Assembly: GCA_964436305.1 (NCBI GenBank)
Contig: CAYTCI010000005.1
Coordinates: forward strand, 24,080 to 88,079
Direction of reading: 5' to 3'
Source of the DNA: JAKPUX01 sp964436305
GTDB taxonomy: Bacteria; Zhuqueibacterota; Zhuqueibacteria; Residuimicrobiales; Residuimicrobiaceae
DNA: 64,000 bases
The translations under genes and the position numbers were made by a program. Below the pieces are notes generated by a model. That model was not told where the DNA came from, made no database searches, and saw nothing but the letters and a program-made list of their open reading frames with translations. Shown here piece after piece: positions 9,168-19,100 of this stretch. Every line of letters begins with the position of its first letter. Position 1 is the stretch's first letter.

Positions 9168-9275
9168 ATGGAGGCCATCGTCATTGAACAACCCGAGGCC
9201 GCACAGCTTCGGCGGCTTCCCGAGCCGGAGCCGGGGGCCGGCGAGGCCCTCGGCAAGGTGCAGGTTCTCCTGTGA
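9168..9275 (+). pseudogene. Remnant of a zinc-type alcohol dehydrogenase gene (N-terminal 35 codons)
   Basis: An ATG-started frame of 35 codons encodes a peptide beginning MEAIVIEQPEAAQLRRLPEP and continuing 'EPGAGEALGKVQVL'. This matches the usual N-terminus of zinc-dependent medium-chain dehydrogenases (M-AIVIE-P ... L-PEPEPG-GE-L-KV). The homology stops there: a stop codon follows and the catalytic and Rossmann regions are absent. The TGA stop overlaps the GTG start of the next gene by 4 bases (GTGA). The fragment is either a decayed gene truncated by deletion or a leader peptide derived from one, now translationally coupled to the lipoprotein gene. Confidence 0.6.
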
Positions 9276-11785
9276 TCCGCGCATGCGCAAACCGTCTGGC
9301 CGTGGCCGGCCTGCTCCTGACCAGTCTGCTGGCCGCCTGCACGGCCGGCAACAAGGCTGATCCGCTGCAAGAGCTGGCGGTCGTTTTTACGGAAAATCAC
9401 GGTCAGCTGGAGGTCGGCGGCCCCTGGGCCGGCGCCGAGTTTCACGCCAGCCGGCCGCTGCCCGCCCGGATCAGCTTTTATTATCCCGTGGCCAACAGCA
9501 TCGATCTCAGCACCGACTACTGGCGCCGCGGCGAATCGCGGCCGCTGCGCTTTGCCCTCAGCCATGATGGCCGCACCGATTCTATCGGCGCCGCACCCTG
9601 GGCCTATCGCTACACCCCCTTTCGTGCCGAGTTCCAGCAGCAAATCCCGGAATACCGCTGTGCCCTCCGCTACCGTTTTTGCCGGACGCTTCCGGTGATG
9701 GCCCTGCAGCTCGAGCTGACCAATGCCGGGGACCGGACGCGCTCCTTCCTCCTCGAGGGTTCCCTGCAGTGGGTGCTGCGCACCTGCCAGACCTATGCCT
9801 GGAAACTGCCGACGGTGGTTGCCTGCCCGCCGCAAAACCCCGCCGATCCCGGCAGTGGCTGTCCTCTGGCCACCGCCGCCTTCACCTGCCCCGAGACCGA
9901 TTCGGCCCTGGTCTTCGTCGCCAATGCCGGGGCGCTGCCAGCGGCCTGGGCAACCCGCGAGGCCCTCACTCTCCGCTATGAAAAAACCTTGCAGCCGGAT
10001 GAGGTGTGGCAGATCACCCTCCTGCTCGGCTCCTGCCGACCGGCCGAAGCGGCGGAGGTGGCGGCCAGGGCGATGCGGGAATGGCAGGACGAGGCAGATG
10101 GGTATGAGGAGGAGGCGCGGGACTATGCTGTGGCCGGCCCCGGGCTGGAGTTGCCCGATGCCAGACTTGTACAAACCGCGCGCTGGTCGCGGGCGGTAAT
10201 GGCGGCCAACCGCCATTATCTCGACGGCCGGATGGTGCCCATGCCCTGTCCGGCGGAATACAATTTCTTTTTCACCCACGATCTGCTGCTGACCGACCTC
10301 GGGGCGGTCTTTTTCGACAGCGAGCGTGTGCGCAGCGACCTGCTCTATCTGCAGAGTCTGGCCCGGGCCGATTCAATCCTGCCACACGCTTACTACTGGC
10401 GCGACAGCGGTTTTCAGACCGAGTTCTGTTCCACCGACAACTGGAATCATCTCTGGTTCATCCTCCTGAGCGCCTCCTACCTGCGCCACAGCGGCGATGC
10501 CGCCACCGTACAGCGGCTGGCGCCGATGCTGGAGAAGAGCCTGCGCATGATGCTCGAGAACCGCGGCGAGGATGACCTGATGTACGCCTGGCAGCCCGAC
10601 TGGTGGGACATCGGTCACTCCTGGGGTGCGCGCAGCTACATCACCATCCTCACGATCCGCGCCCTGCGCGAATATGCCTTCATGGGCGGGCAGCTGGGGT
10701 GGCCGGAGGTGGAGCTTGCGCACCAACTCGCGCTGGCGGAGCGGCTGCAGCAACGCCTCGGCGAGCGGCTGTGGGACGAGCAGGCCGGTTATCTTTTCAA
10801 CGGGCTGGCGGGCGGCGCCACCGACCGCCATTATTACGCCGGCTCGCTGCTGGCCGCCGCCTGGAGGATCCTGGACGAGGAGCGCTCCGCCCGGCTGATG
10901 CAGACCGCTGCCGCGGAACTGCTCGACCGCCGCATCGGCATCCGCATCGCCGCGCCGATGGATTTCGACCAGTACAATCAACTCTACGAATTCCTCCCTG
11001 GCGAGGTCGGCGCCCGCGGCCTCTACCTCAACGGCGGGATCTGGCCGCACGGCATCGTCTGGTACGCCCTCGGCTGGCTGGCCGCGGCCCAGCCCGATTC
11101 AGCCCGCGAGGTGCTGCAGCGCTATCTCACCCTGGCGGGCATCAGCCGTTCACCCCTGGGCCAGCCGGCCTTCTTCGAATACCGCAACGCCGATCCCGCC
11201 TCGCCGCGCTATGGCGAGATCGACAAGCCCACCTTCCTCTGGGCCGGCGGCTGGTTCCTGCACGCCCTCTATCAGCTGGCCGGGATGCGCGAGAACGAAT
11301 GGAACCTCGCCTTTGATCCCCGGCTGCCGCAGGGCTGGCGGACCCTCCGTTACCAGACGATGATCAGCGGGCATGCCGTCGACGTGGTTTGGCGCGGCGA
11401 AGGGACCTGGTTCCGCCGGATCGAGGCGGATGGCCAACCCTTGCCCACTGCGGTCATGCCCGTTGATACCACCGCTTTGCCGCGGCACCAGCTCGCGCTC
11501 GAACGCGGCGAGCCGCTTACCCCCTACCTCGCCGGCGCCACCTGCGCGGTGACGGCGGTGCGCCTCGATGCACGCGAGCGGCGGCTGCAGGTGGCCCTCC
11601 GCGGCCAGCCCGGGCAGCGGGTCGAGCTGTCCGTGGTATCGCCCTGGGAGCCGCTGCGGGAGGGGCGGACGGAGGAGGAGCTGACGATCGTCCACCGGGA
11701 CCGGGTGTGGGTGATCCGGCTCAGATCCGTGCTTGGCCAGCAGGAGGAGCTGGTCCATCTTGGCTTCAGCGGTGGAGGAGAGTAG
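9272..11785 (+). CDS. Lipoprotein with an (alpha/alpha)6-toroid glycosidase-like domain
   Basis: This 837-residue protein has a lipobox ending at Cys23 (LLAAC). A beta-sandwich region (about 30-270) is followed by an alpha-helical toroid (about 290-690). Conserved-looking aromatic and acidic motifs include 'EYNFFFTHDLLLTDLG', 'TDNWNHLWF', 'WQPDWWDIGHSWGARSY' and 'GGIWPHGIVWYALGW'. The fold order resembles clan GH-L/GH94-like or amylo-1,6-glucosidase-like enzymes, but I could not assign a family. Asp and Glu residues in the 'TDNWNH' and 'WWDIGHSW' segments are plausible catalytic candidates. It starts with GTG, overlapping the stop of the dehydrogenase remnant. It is likely anchored in the periplasm or outer membrane, feeding oligosaccharides to the ABC importer whose binding-protein gene starts 6 bases downstream. 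Confidence 0.7.
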   Translation: MIRACANRLAVAGLLLTSLLAACTAGNKADPLQELAVVFTENHGQLEVGGPWAGAEFHASRPLPARISFYYPVANSIDLSTDYWRRGESRPLRFALSHDGRTDSIGAAPWAYRYTPFRAEFQQQIPEYRCALRYRFCRTLPVMALQLELTNAGDRTRSFLLEGSLQWVLRTCQTYAWKLPTVVACPPQNPADPGSGCPLATAAFTCPETDSALVFVANAGALPAAWATREALTLRYEKTLQPDEVWQITLLLGSCRPAEAAEVAARAMREWQDEADGYEEEARDYAVAGPGLELPDARLVQTARWSRAVMAANRHYLDGRMVPMPCPAEYNFFFTHDLLLTDLGAVFFDSERVRSDLLYLQSLARADSILPHAYYWRDSGFQTEFCSTDNWNHLWFILLSASYLRHSGDAATVQRLAPMLEKSLRMMLENRGEDDLMYAWQPDWWDIGHSWGARSYITILTIRALREYAFMGGQLGWPEVELAHQLALAERLQQRLGERLWDEQAGYLFNGLAGGATDRHYYAGSLLAAAWRILDEERSARLMQTAAAELLDRRIGIRIAAPMDFDQYNQLYEFLPGEVGARGLYLNGGIWPHGIVWYALGWLAAAQPDSAREVLQRYLTLAGISRSPLGQPAFFEYRNADPASPRYGEIDKPTFLWAGGWFLHALYQLAGMRENEWNLAFDPRLPQGWRTLRYQTMISGHAVDVVWRGEGTWFRRIEADGQPLPTAVMPVDTTALPRHQLALERGEPLTPYLAGATCAVTAVRLDARERRLQVALRGQPGQRVELSVVSPWEPLREGRTEEELTIVHRDRVWVIRLRSVLGQQEELVHLGFSGGGE

Positions 11786-11791
11786 CGGCAG

Positions 11792-13099
11792 ATGATCAAA
11801 ACGGATTGCAGATTGGCTCTGACCGCCGCCGTGGTCGTTCTCATGGCGGCGCTGATGCTGGCCGGCTGCCGGGGCGGGCCGCACGGCAAGAGCGGGCCTG
11901 AGGGGCTGGTCTACTGGCCGGCGGCCAACGCCCAGGAGATCGAGCTGGCCCGGAGCGCCGCGGCGGAATGGAATGCGGCCCATCCGGAGGTGCCGGTGAC
12001 TGTGCAGCCGATCCCCGAGAGCCAGTCGACCGAGGAGGTGCTGCTGGCGGCGGTGGTCGGCAAGACCACCCCGGATGTCTGCTCGAACATCTGGCCGGGG
12101 GTGGTCGGTCAGTTCGTGCGCGCGGGAGCACTGGTGGCGCTCGATTCCTTCGCCGATTTCGACTCGGTTGCCACGGCGCGGCTGCCGGAGGGGCAGCGCG
12201 AGGCCTTTCAGTACGATGACGGCCGCCTCTACCAGATGCCCTGGAAGAGCAATCCGATCATGATGGAATACAACGTCCGGCGTCTGCGCGAGGCGGGTTT
12301 CGACCATCCACCGGCCACCTATGCCGAATTCATCCGTGCCGGTCAGGCCCTGACTCGGGATGTGACCGGCGATGGCCAGCCCGACCAGTGGATGCTCTAC
12401 GTCGACATCAACGTCAAATGGTGGCTGCGCTACTTTGATTTTTACACCTTTTATCTGGCCGCCTCCGGAGGGCAGACCCTGATCCGCAACCGCCAGGTCG
12501 TTTTTGATAATCCGGCCGCGGTCGAGGTCTTTCGCTTCTTCCGCCGCTGTTTCGAACTGGGCATCTTCCCCAAGGCCACCTTTCAGGGCGATACTTTTCT
12601 CGCCGGGCAGGTGGCCACCCACATCACCGGCCCGTGGAACATCGCCCACGTCGACAAGTTCAAGCCGGCGGGATTTGAATTCGATTATGCCCCGGTGCCG
12701 CTGCCGGACAGCGCCGCGGGGCCGGTGGTGACCTACGGCGATCCCAAGAACATCGCCATCTTCACCACCTGCAGGAATCCCCGCGCGGCGTGGGCATTCG
12801 TCAAATTCCTGGTCTCCCGCCGCCAGGACCTGGCGCTGCTGCGGATCGCCAGTCAGCTGCCGATCCGCCGGGATCTCCTGACCGATTCGCTCTACATGCC
12901 TTACTTTAACGAGAATCCCAAGATGGTGCACTTTGCCGAACAAGCCCCGCGGACCCGCGGCGTCGACTCCGCCCCCGAACTGCGCGAGGTCTTCGATGCC
13001 CTCTCGCAAGAGTTCGAGGCCTGCTGCGTGCTCGGCCGGAGGACCCCCGAGGAGGCGGTGCGCCGCGCCGCCGAACGGGCGCGACAGGTGCTGCGATGA
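11792..13099 (+). CDS. Sugar ABC transporter substrate-binding lipoprotein
   Basis: This 435-residue family 1 extracellular solute-binding protein has a lipobox at Cys26 (LMLAGC). It shows the usual mature features: an 'EIELARSAAAEWNAAHPEVPV' type first helix, 'PWKSNPIMMEYN' in the first lobe and 'ITGPWNIAHVDKF' in the ligand-binding region. Such proteins capture mono- or oligosaccharides in the periplasm and deliver them to CUT1-type permeases. The next two genes encode those permeases, and the stop overlaps the permease start by 4 bases (ATGA), showing a tightly coupled transport unit. The sugar cannot be read from sequence; the operon context suggests an oligosaccharide. Confidence 0.93.
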   Translation: MIKTDCRLALTAAVVVLMAALMLAGCRGGPHGKSGPEGLVYWPAANAQEIELARSAAAEWNAAHPEVPVTVQPIPESQSTEEVLLAAVVGKTTPDVCSNIWPGVVGQFVRAGALVALDSFADFDSVATARLPEGQREAFQYDDGRLYQMPWKSNPIMMEYNVRRLREAGFDHPPATYAEFIRAGQALTRDVTGDGQPDQWMLYVDINVKWWLRYFDFYTFYLAASGGQTLIRNRQVVFDNPAAVEVFRFFRRCFELGIFPKATFQGDTFLAGQVATHITGPWNIAHVDKFKPAGFEFDYAPVPLPDSAAGPVVTYGDPKNIAIFTTCRNPRAAWAFVKFLVSRRQDLALLRIASQLPIRRDLLTDSLYMPYFNENPKMVHFAEQAPRTRGVDSAPELREVFDALSQEFEACCVLGRRTPEEAVRRAAERARQVLR

Positions 13100-13983
13100 A
13101 AACAAAAACCAACCGGCATAAAGCCGGGGAGAGCCGGACCGGGCTGCTTTTCTCGCTGCCCTACTGGGTCTGGTTCGCCCTCTTCATGGCCTATCCCCTG
13201 CTCTTCTCGCTGGTGCTGGTCTTCCACGAATGGGATATCTACACCCCGATGCGCTGGGTAGGCCTGGGCAATTTCGCCCGGCTCTTCCAGGACGATCTCT
13301 TCTGGCAGGCGATCCTCAACACCCTCTTCTTTCTGGTCATCCACATCCCACTGCAGATCGGTATTGCACTGCTCTTCGCCGTGCTGCTCAACGAAAAGAT
13401 CCGCGGCCGCGGCTTTTTCCGCGCCGCCTGCTTCATGCCGGTGGTGATTTCCGGCATTGTCATCTCGCTGTTGTGGCAGCAGCTCTTCTCCTACGAGAAC
13501 GGCATCCTCAATCTCCTCCTCGCCCGCGTCGGCCTCGCCCGGATCCCCTGGCTGACCAGTCCGGAATGGGCGATGCCCTCGGTGGCGCTGATGGCAACCT
13601 GGAAGAATGTCGGCCTCTACATCATCCTCTTCCTCGCCGGGCTGCAGAACATCCCGGCCTGGCTTTATGAGGCCGCCGGTCTCGATGGCGCTTCCGCCTG
13701 GCAAAAATTCCGGCACATCACCCTGCCGATGCTCAATCCGGCGGTGATCATGGTCCTGGTGCTCTCGACCATCGGTGGCTTCAGCCTCTTCATCGAGCCC
13801 TATGTCCTGACCGGTGGCGGCCCGATGAACCGCACCCTCTCGGCGATGCTCTATATCTACAAGCAGGCCTTCTATTTCAACCGCATGGGCTATGCCGCCA
13901 CCCTCGGATTCTTCTTCGCCTTTGTCATTCTCGCGGTGGTGCTCGTGCAACGCAGGGTGGTTGAGCAGGAGACCCTCGAATGA
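13096..13983 (+). CDS. Sugar ABC transporter permease, MalF type
   Basis: This 295-residue inner-membrane permease has six predicted membrane helices. The cytoplasmic EAA loop reads 'YEAAGLDGASAWQKFRHITL', the motif that docks to the ATPase. The helix start 'PYWVWFALFMAYPLLFSL' is typical for CUT1 permeases. The gene overlaps both neighbours by 4 bases (ATGA). It pairs with the following MalG-type subunit. No ATP-binding subunit is encoded in the operon, so a shared MsmX/MalK-like ATPase elsewhere in the genome is expected. Confidence 0.94.
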   Translation: MKTKTNRHKAGESRTGLLFSLPYWVWFALFMAYPLLFSLVLVFHEWDIYTPMRWVGLGNFARLFQDDLFWQAILNTLFFLVIHIPLQIGIALLFAVLLNEKIRGRGFFRAACFMPVVISGIVISLLWQQLFSYENGILNLLLARVGLARIPWLTSPEWAMPSVALMATWKNVGLYIILFLAGLQNIPAWLYEAAGLDGASAWQKFRHITLPMLNPAVIMVLVLSTIGGFSLFIEPYVLTGGGPMNRTLSAMLYIYKQAFYFNRMGYAATLGFFFAFVILAVVLVQRRVVEQETLE

Positions 13984-14789
13984 AGCGCACCCTCGTCTAT
14001 CTCATCCTGATTCTCGGGGCGGTCGTCTTCCTCTATCCCTTTCTCTGGATGGTGGCGGCGACCCTCAAGCCGGAGATGGAAATCGCCAGTTTCGGCCTCG
14101 TGCCCTCGCGCCTCACTCTGGCCAGCTATGAACAGGTCTTCGCCAAGATCCCCCTCCTCCGCGCCCTGCTCAACAGCCTGGTGGTCTCGCTCGCCATCAC
14201 CGCCTCGGTGCTCTTTTTCGGCTCGATGGTGGGATACGCCCTCTCGCGCCTGCGCTTCCGCGGCCGCGAGCTCATGGTGATGGCGATCCTTTTCACCATG
14301 ATGATCCCCTTTCAGCTGACCATGATCCCCCTCTACATCCTCATGGTCAAACTGCACTGGACCGACACCTATCTGGCCCTGATCGTCCCCGGGATGATGA
14401 GCGGTTTCGGCATCCTCCTCTTCCGCCAGTTTTTCCAGTCGGTGCCGCAATCGCTGATCGACGCGGCGCGGGTGGACGGTCTCAGCGATCTGCAGATCCT
14501 CTTCCGCATCATCTGGCCGCTCTCCCGGCCCATCCTCATCACCGTGGGGATCATCACCTTCATGAACACCTGGAACGACGTCCTCTGGCCGCTGATCGTC
14601 ATCCGCGACCAGTCGATCATGACCATGCCGCAGATGGTGACCATCTTTGCGGTGAGCGGCATGGCGGAGGCGCAGCTGGGGGTCAAGCTCGCAGCAGCCA
14701 CCCTGCTGGCCCTGCCGGTCATCGTTGCTTACGCTTTCTTCCAGCGTTATTTCATCGAGAGTCTGGCGAGCACGGGGCTGAAGGGATGA
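13980..14789 (+). CDS. Sugar ABC transporter permease, MalG type
   Basis: This 269-residue inner-membrane permease has six predicted helices and an EAA loop 'DAARVDGLSDLQILFRIIWP'. The N-terminal segment 'PFLWMVAATLKPEMEI' is characteristic of the MalG subfamily. AGGAG lies upstream of the ATG inside the preceding gene, and the gene overlaps the preceding and following genes by 4 bases each. Together with the previous permease and the binding lipoprotein it forms the membrane part of a CUT1 importer. Confidence 0.94.
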   Translation: MKRTLVYLILILGAVVFLYPFLWMVAATLKPEMEIASFGLVPSRLTLASYEQVFAKIPLLRALLNSLVVSLAITASVLFFGSMVGYALSRLRFRGRELMVMAILFTMMIPFQLTMIPLYILMVKLHWTDTYLALIVPGMMSGFGILLFRQFFQSVPQSLIDAARVDGLSDLQILFRIIWPLSRPILITVGIITFMNTWNDVLWPLIVIRDQSIMTMPQMVTIFAVSGMAEAQLGVKLAAATLLALPVIVAYAFFQRYFIESLASTGLKG

Positions 14790-16144
14790 AGACGCAGATG
14801 CAAAACAGGCTTTGGCTGGTGGTGGTGCTGGCGGCGCTGGCGGGCGGCTGTTCCTCCGCGCCGCGTCGACTGGTGAATTTTGCGCATCTCGACCGGCTCT
14901 GCGAGGAGGTGACCATCGCCGGCCGGCCCTGCACCATCGTCCACATTTACAGCGACGCCCCGGGCTACGGCTGGACCGATGCCGCCGGTGAGGGCATCGC
15001 CTGTGTCGACGATGTCGCCCGCGCCGCGGTGGTCTATATGCGCGCCGGCGAGGTGCGCCATCTTGAGCGTATCCGCGGCCTCCTCCGTTTCGTCCTGGTC
15101 CTGCAGAATGCGGATGGCACCTTTTTCAATTTCGTCCACCGTGACGGCACGATCAACCGCGAGGGGCCGACCAGTTTCCGCTCCTTCGGCTTCTGGGCGG
15201 CGCGCGGCTACTGGGCGCTGGGCGAGGGTTATGCCTTTTTCCGCGGGCGGGATCCCGTCTTCGCGGCCGAGCTGCGCACCGCCTTCCGCCGCTGCCTGCC
15301 GCAGCTGGACTCCCTGGCCCTCGCCTATGGCCGTTACGAGTCCATCGGTGGCCAGGCTTGGCCCGGCTGGCTGCTCAACCGCCATGCGGCCGACGCCACC
15401 TCCGAGTTTCTCCTCGGCGCCGCCGCGGTCCTCGCGGTCGAGCCGGATTCAGTCCTGCAGCACCATGCCGCCCGCCTGGCTGAGGGGCTCTGCGCCATGC
15501 AGACGGAAAAGTCGACCATGACCGGTGCTTTTTACTCCTGGCCGGGCATCTGGCACGGCTGGGGTAACGCCCAGATTCAGGCCCTTGCCCCCCTCGCGGG
15601 GCTGCTCGGCGAGCCCCGGATGCTGCAGCGGGCCGAATTCAGCGGCCGCGCTTTTCTGGGACGGATGCTCGCCGGCGGCTGGCTGCATGAATACGACTTC
15701 ACCACCGGTCAGGCCGCGGTCTATTCCCAGATCGCCTATGATGTGCGCACAACCGCCCTCGGGCTGCTGGCGCTCCATCAGGCGACGGGGAATCCCGAGT
15801 ACGCCCGGCTGGCGGGCATCGCCGCCTCCTGGCTGACCGGCAATAATATAGCCGGCACACCCCTTTACGATCCCGCCAGCGGGCGCGGTTACGACGGCAT
15901 CGACCGGAAGGGCGTCAACTACAACGCCGGCGCCGAGTCGACCATCGAGGCTCTGCTGACCCTGACCGAGGTCGAAAAGATACCAGCCGCCGCGGCCTGG
16001 CTGCAGGCGCGCTCAATTGAAAAGTGGAACGACACGGCCTGGCTGGCCGACCCGGAGCTGCACCGCACCTTTCAATCCGGCCGGGAGCTCCTCCGCCTCA
16101 CCGCGGGGAGCGGCGATTTCACCCTCGAACGTTTGAACCCCTGA
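14786..16144 (+). CDS. Lipoprotein with six-hairpin (toroid) glycosidase-like domain, family not recognised
   Basis: This 452-residue protein has a lipobox at Cys22 (LAGGC). The rest is predicted alpha-helical, with recurring helix-pair motifs such as 'CVDDVARAAVVYMRAGE', 'WPGIWHGWGNAQIQAL' and 'NYNAGAESTIEALLTL'. This is the pattern of an (alpha/alpha)6 toroid. The 'VDDVARA' stretch resembles the 'TDDNARAL' motif of toroid domains found fused to some glycosyltransferases. No catalytic residue can be named with confidence. The start overlaps the MalG-type gene by 4 bases, so it is co-translated with the importer. It is likely a periplasmic glycosidase, lyase or epimerase of unassigned family. 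Confidence 0.6.
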   Translation: MKTQMQNRLWLVVVLAALAGGCSSAPRRLVNFAHLDRLCEEVTIAGRPCTIVHIYSDAPGYGWTDAAGEGIACVDDVARAAVVYMRAGEVRHLERIRGLLRFVLVLQNADGTFFNFVHRDGTINREGPTSFRSFGFWAARGYWALGEGYAFFRGRDPVFAAELRTAFRRCLPQLDSLALAYGRYESIGGQAWPGWLLNRHAADATSEFLLGAAAVLAVEPDSVLQHHAARLAEGLCAMQTEKSTMTGAFYSWPGIWHGWGNAQIQALAPLAGLLGEPRMLQRAEFSGRAFLGRMLAGGWLHEYDFTTGQAAVYSQIAYDVRTTALGLLALHQATGNPEYARLAGIAASWLTGNNIAGTPLYDPASGRGYDGIDRKGVNYNAGAESTIEALLTLTEVEKIPAAAAWLQARSIEKWNDTAWLADPELHRTFQSGRELLRLTAGSGDFTLERLNP

Positions 16145-16163
16145 TCCAAAGAGGATGCCCCGC

Positions 16164-19100
16164 ATGCCGAACATGGCAAAAATCGGACTTTTCCTGCTGA
16201 CGCTGCTCGTCAGCCTGCCGCTCTTCGCCCAGGAGGAGCTGATCCTGCAGCAGGGGCGCAGCGGCTACAGCGGCTGCCAGGATGCGCACATCCATGCCAA
16301 CAAACCCGACTGGAACACTGGCGGCGAGGAGGGGCTGGAGGCCACCGGCAACGGCGGCGAGGCGGATGCCAAACATGCGCTGCTTCGCCTTGACCTGAGC
16401 ACTCTGCCGGCCGAGAGCCGCATCGATTCGGCCTGGCTCGAGCTCTACCTGGTCAAGCGGCGGACACCTCAGGGTGCGGCCAAGACCCTGGCGGTCTATC
16501 GCCTCAACCACGCCTGGACGGAAGGCAGCGGCGACGATGCCAGCGGCTACGACGGCCGTCCGGCGGCCACGGGCGAGGTCTGCTGGTCGCACGCGGGTTA
16601 CCCCGATACCCCCTGGGCGCTCCCCGGCGCCAACGGCGTGCCGCAGGACCACGCCGCCCTCGCCGAGGACGACCTGCGGATCGATCCGGCCGACCCGGCC
16701 GGGCACTGGTACCGCTGGCAGGTGACCGCGCTGACGCAGGCCTGGCTGAGCCAGCCGGACAGCAATTTCGGGCTGCTGTTGCGCGAGCCGGCGGTCTCGG
16801 CCGCAGCCGGTATCCTCAATTTCGCCTCCGCGCAGTTCGCGGCCGATTCTCTGCGACCCCGGCTGCGGCTGCTGCTGGCGAGTTCCTCCCCCCAGACCAC
16901 CGCGCTGACCATGACCGCGGCCGCCGCCTCTGGCGCCCTCACCGTCCACTGGCCCTGCCGCGGCGACGCGAACGGCGACGGCTCTGCCGAGATCGCCCTC
17001 GCCCGCGCCGGCGACGCTCAGTGGGGCCCGCGGCAGCGGATGGAGAAGAGCGCCGCTGGCTACAATTATACGTTTACCCCTCTCACCTTCGGCCGTTATC
17101 ACCTCCGCGGCTGGCTGAGCGATCCCGATGGCATCCAGGGTGAGGCGACCCAGACCCTTTTCAATATCGAGCTGGCCGCCAACACCAGCCGCGCCGGCGC
17201 GCTCTATGCCACGCTGCTGAACGACAACAGCGTGCAGGTCGAGCTGACCTTCAGCGACGACGGCGACGCGGACAACTCGGCGCTGCTGGCGCACAAGTCC
17301 GCCACTGTGTTGGACTGGCTGGAGGACGGCCCGATGGCGCGCACGCCGGGGCGCTTCAGCCAACGGCTCACCGGCCTGAGCGGCGGAGAGCAATATGATC
17401 TGCGCGTCACCCTCCGCGACCCCGATGGTGTCAGCGGCGATTCGCTCTTCACCGCCCGCATCACCATTCCATCGGCAACCGGAGCGGTGCGCCTCCTCAG
17501 CCAGGGCCCCAAAGCCTTTGAACTCCAGTCCGGCGCTTTCACCGTCCTTTACGATAGCGCCCGCACCGGCGCCGCCCTCTGGCTCGCCTCCGCCCAGGGC
17601 CGGCAGTATGTGGTGCGCAACACCATCGCCAACGGCCTGCCCTTCGCTGTGCTCGATCCAACCCTCATCGACAGCATCCGGATTGCCACAAGCAGTGAAA
17701 GTATCGAGGTAACGATGGAGGGCCACTGGGGCAGTCTGCGTCAGCAGGCCATTATGACCGCCTACCCCGGCCATCCCGGTCTGCTCCACTGGCAATGCCG
17801 CCTGTCCGGTGCGGCGGGCATTACTATCCCCAACGGTGCGGCCGAATGCACCTTCTTCGACCGGGAGCGCAATTACGGCGTCAGCTCCAACATCGTCTCC
17901 TGGGTGCAGCAGTCGCCCTATGCCGCCGGGGTGACCAGCGGCTACGATCCTCTCGCCCTCGAGGGTACCCTGCTCTATTTCCAGAATTTCACCGCGCTCA
18001 ACGACTATTTTGCGCTGCAGCGGACCGCCCCGCGGGAGTGCGTGCGGCTGACCTCGACGGGATTCGGCTTTGAACGCCCGGGCGGCAGCCGGCCGCTGCG
18101 CAGCGAGCCGACCATCCTCAATGACGCCTGGCTCTTCCTGACCCCCGGCAAACCGGCGGGCGAGAGCGCGATGGCGGAGGGATTCCTCGCGGCGTTAGCC
18201 GATATCTATAACGGGATCGACAAGCCCGGCCTCGAGGAGACAGACTGGCAGGAGACCGCCGGCCGGCTGCTGACCGATCTCGGCGACGTGCGCTGTCAAT
18301 CCACCGTCGGCGGCCAGACCCTGCTCCGCTCCTACGTCGGGGTGCCGCGCCTCAACAACGCCGAGGCGATCAGCCAGCTCGATGTGCTCGTCGCCCTGCG
18401 CCGCTATGAAGCAGTCCACGGCGAGGTGAGCCCCCTCGACGACCATCTCGCGGAGAATCTCTGGCAATTCTACAATCTGCGCCTCAACACCATGGTCAAC
18501 GACGCCCCCAATGAGGGGGTGCAGGAGGGGGACAGCTGGTACGCCCTGCACATCCACCTCGGGCTGGCGCGGCTGGCGCGCCTGGGCGACCCCAGCGCTC
18601 GCACCCTCCTCTTCCTCTCGCTGCCCAAAGTGATTCGCTTCGCCCGGGCGGTGAATTATGATTTCCCGGTCTTCTTCCGCTACACCGATGATTCGGCCAT
18701 CTCGGGGCATGAATACGATGTCACCGGCGGCTACCTCTACCTCATGCTCGATGCCTGGCAGCTCAGCGGTGAGGATAGCTACCTCGCGGAGGCCAAACTG
18801 GCCGCCGAACACATCGCCGGCCACGGCTTTAACTATACCTATGAAGCGCACATGACCGCCGCGACCTGTGCTGCCCTCGCCCGGCTCTTTCAGATCACCG
18901 GCGAGCGGCGCTACCTCGAGCTGAGCTACATGCCCTTCGCCAACCTGATGGCGATCTCCTGGCTGTGGGAGTGCGATTACGGCTACGCGGCGGAGTACCG
19001 CACCTTCTTCGGCTTGAGTCCGATGGCCGGGGCTGCAGTGATCACCCCGATGGAGCAGCATCAGAGCTGGAGTTATCTGCGTGAATACCGCGAGATTGCG

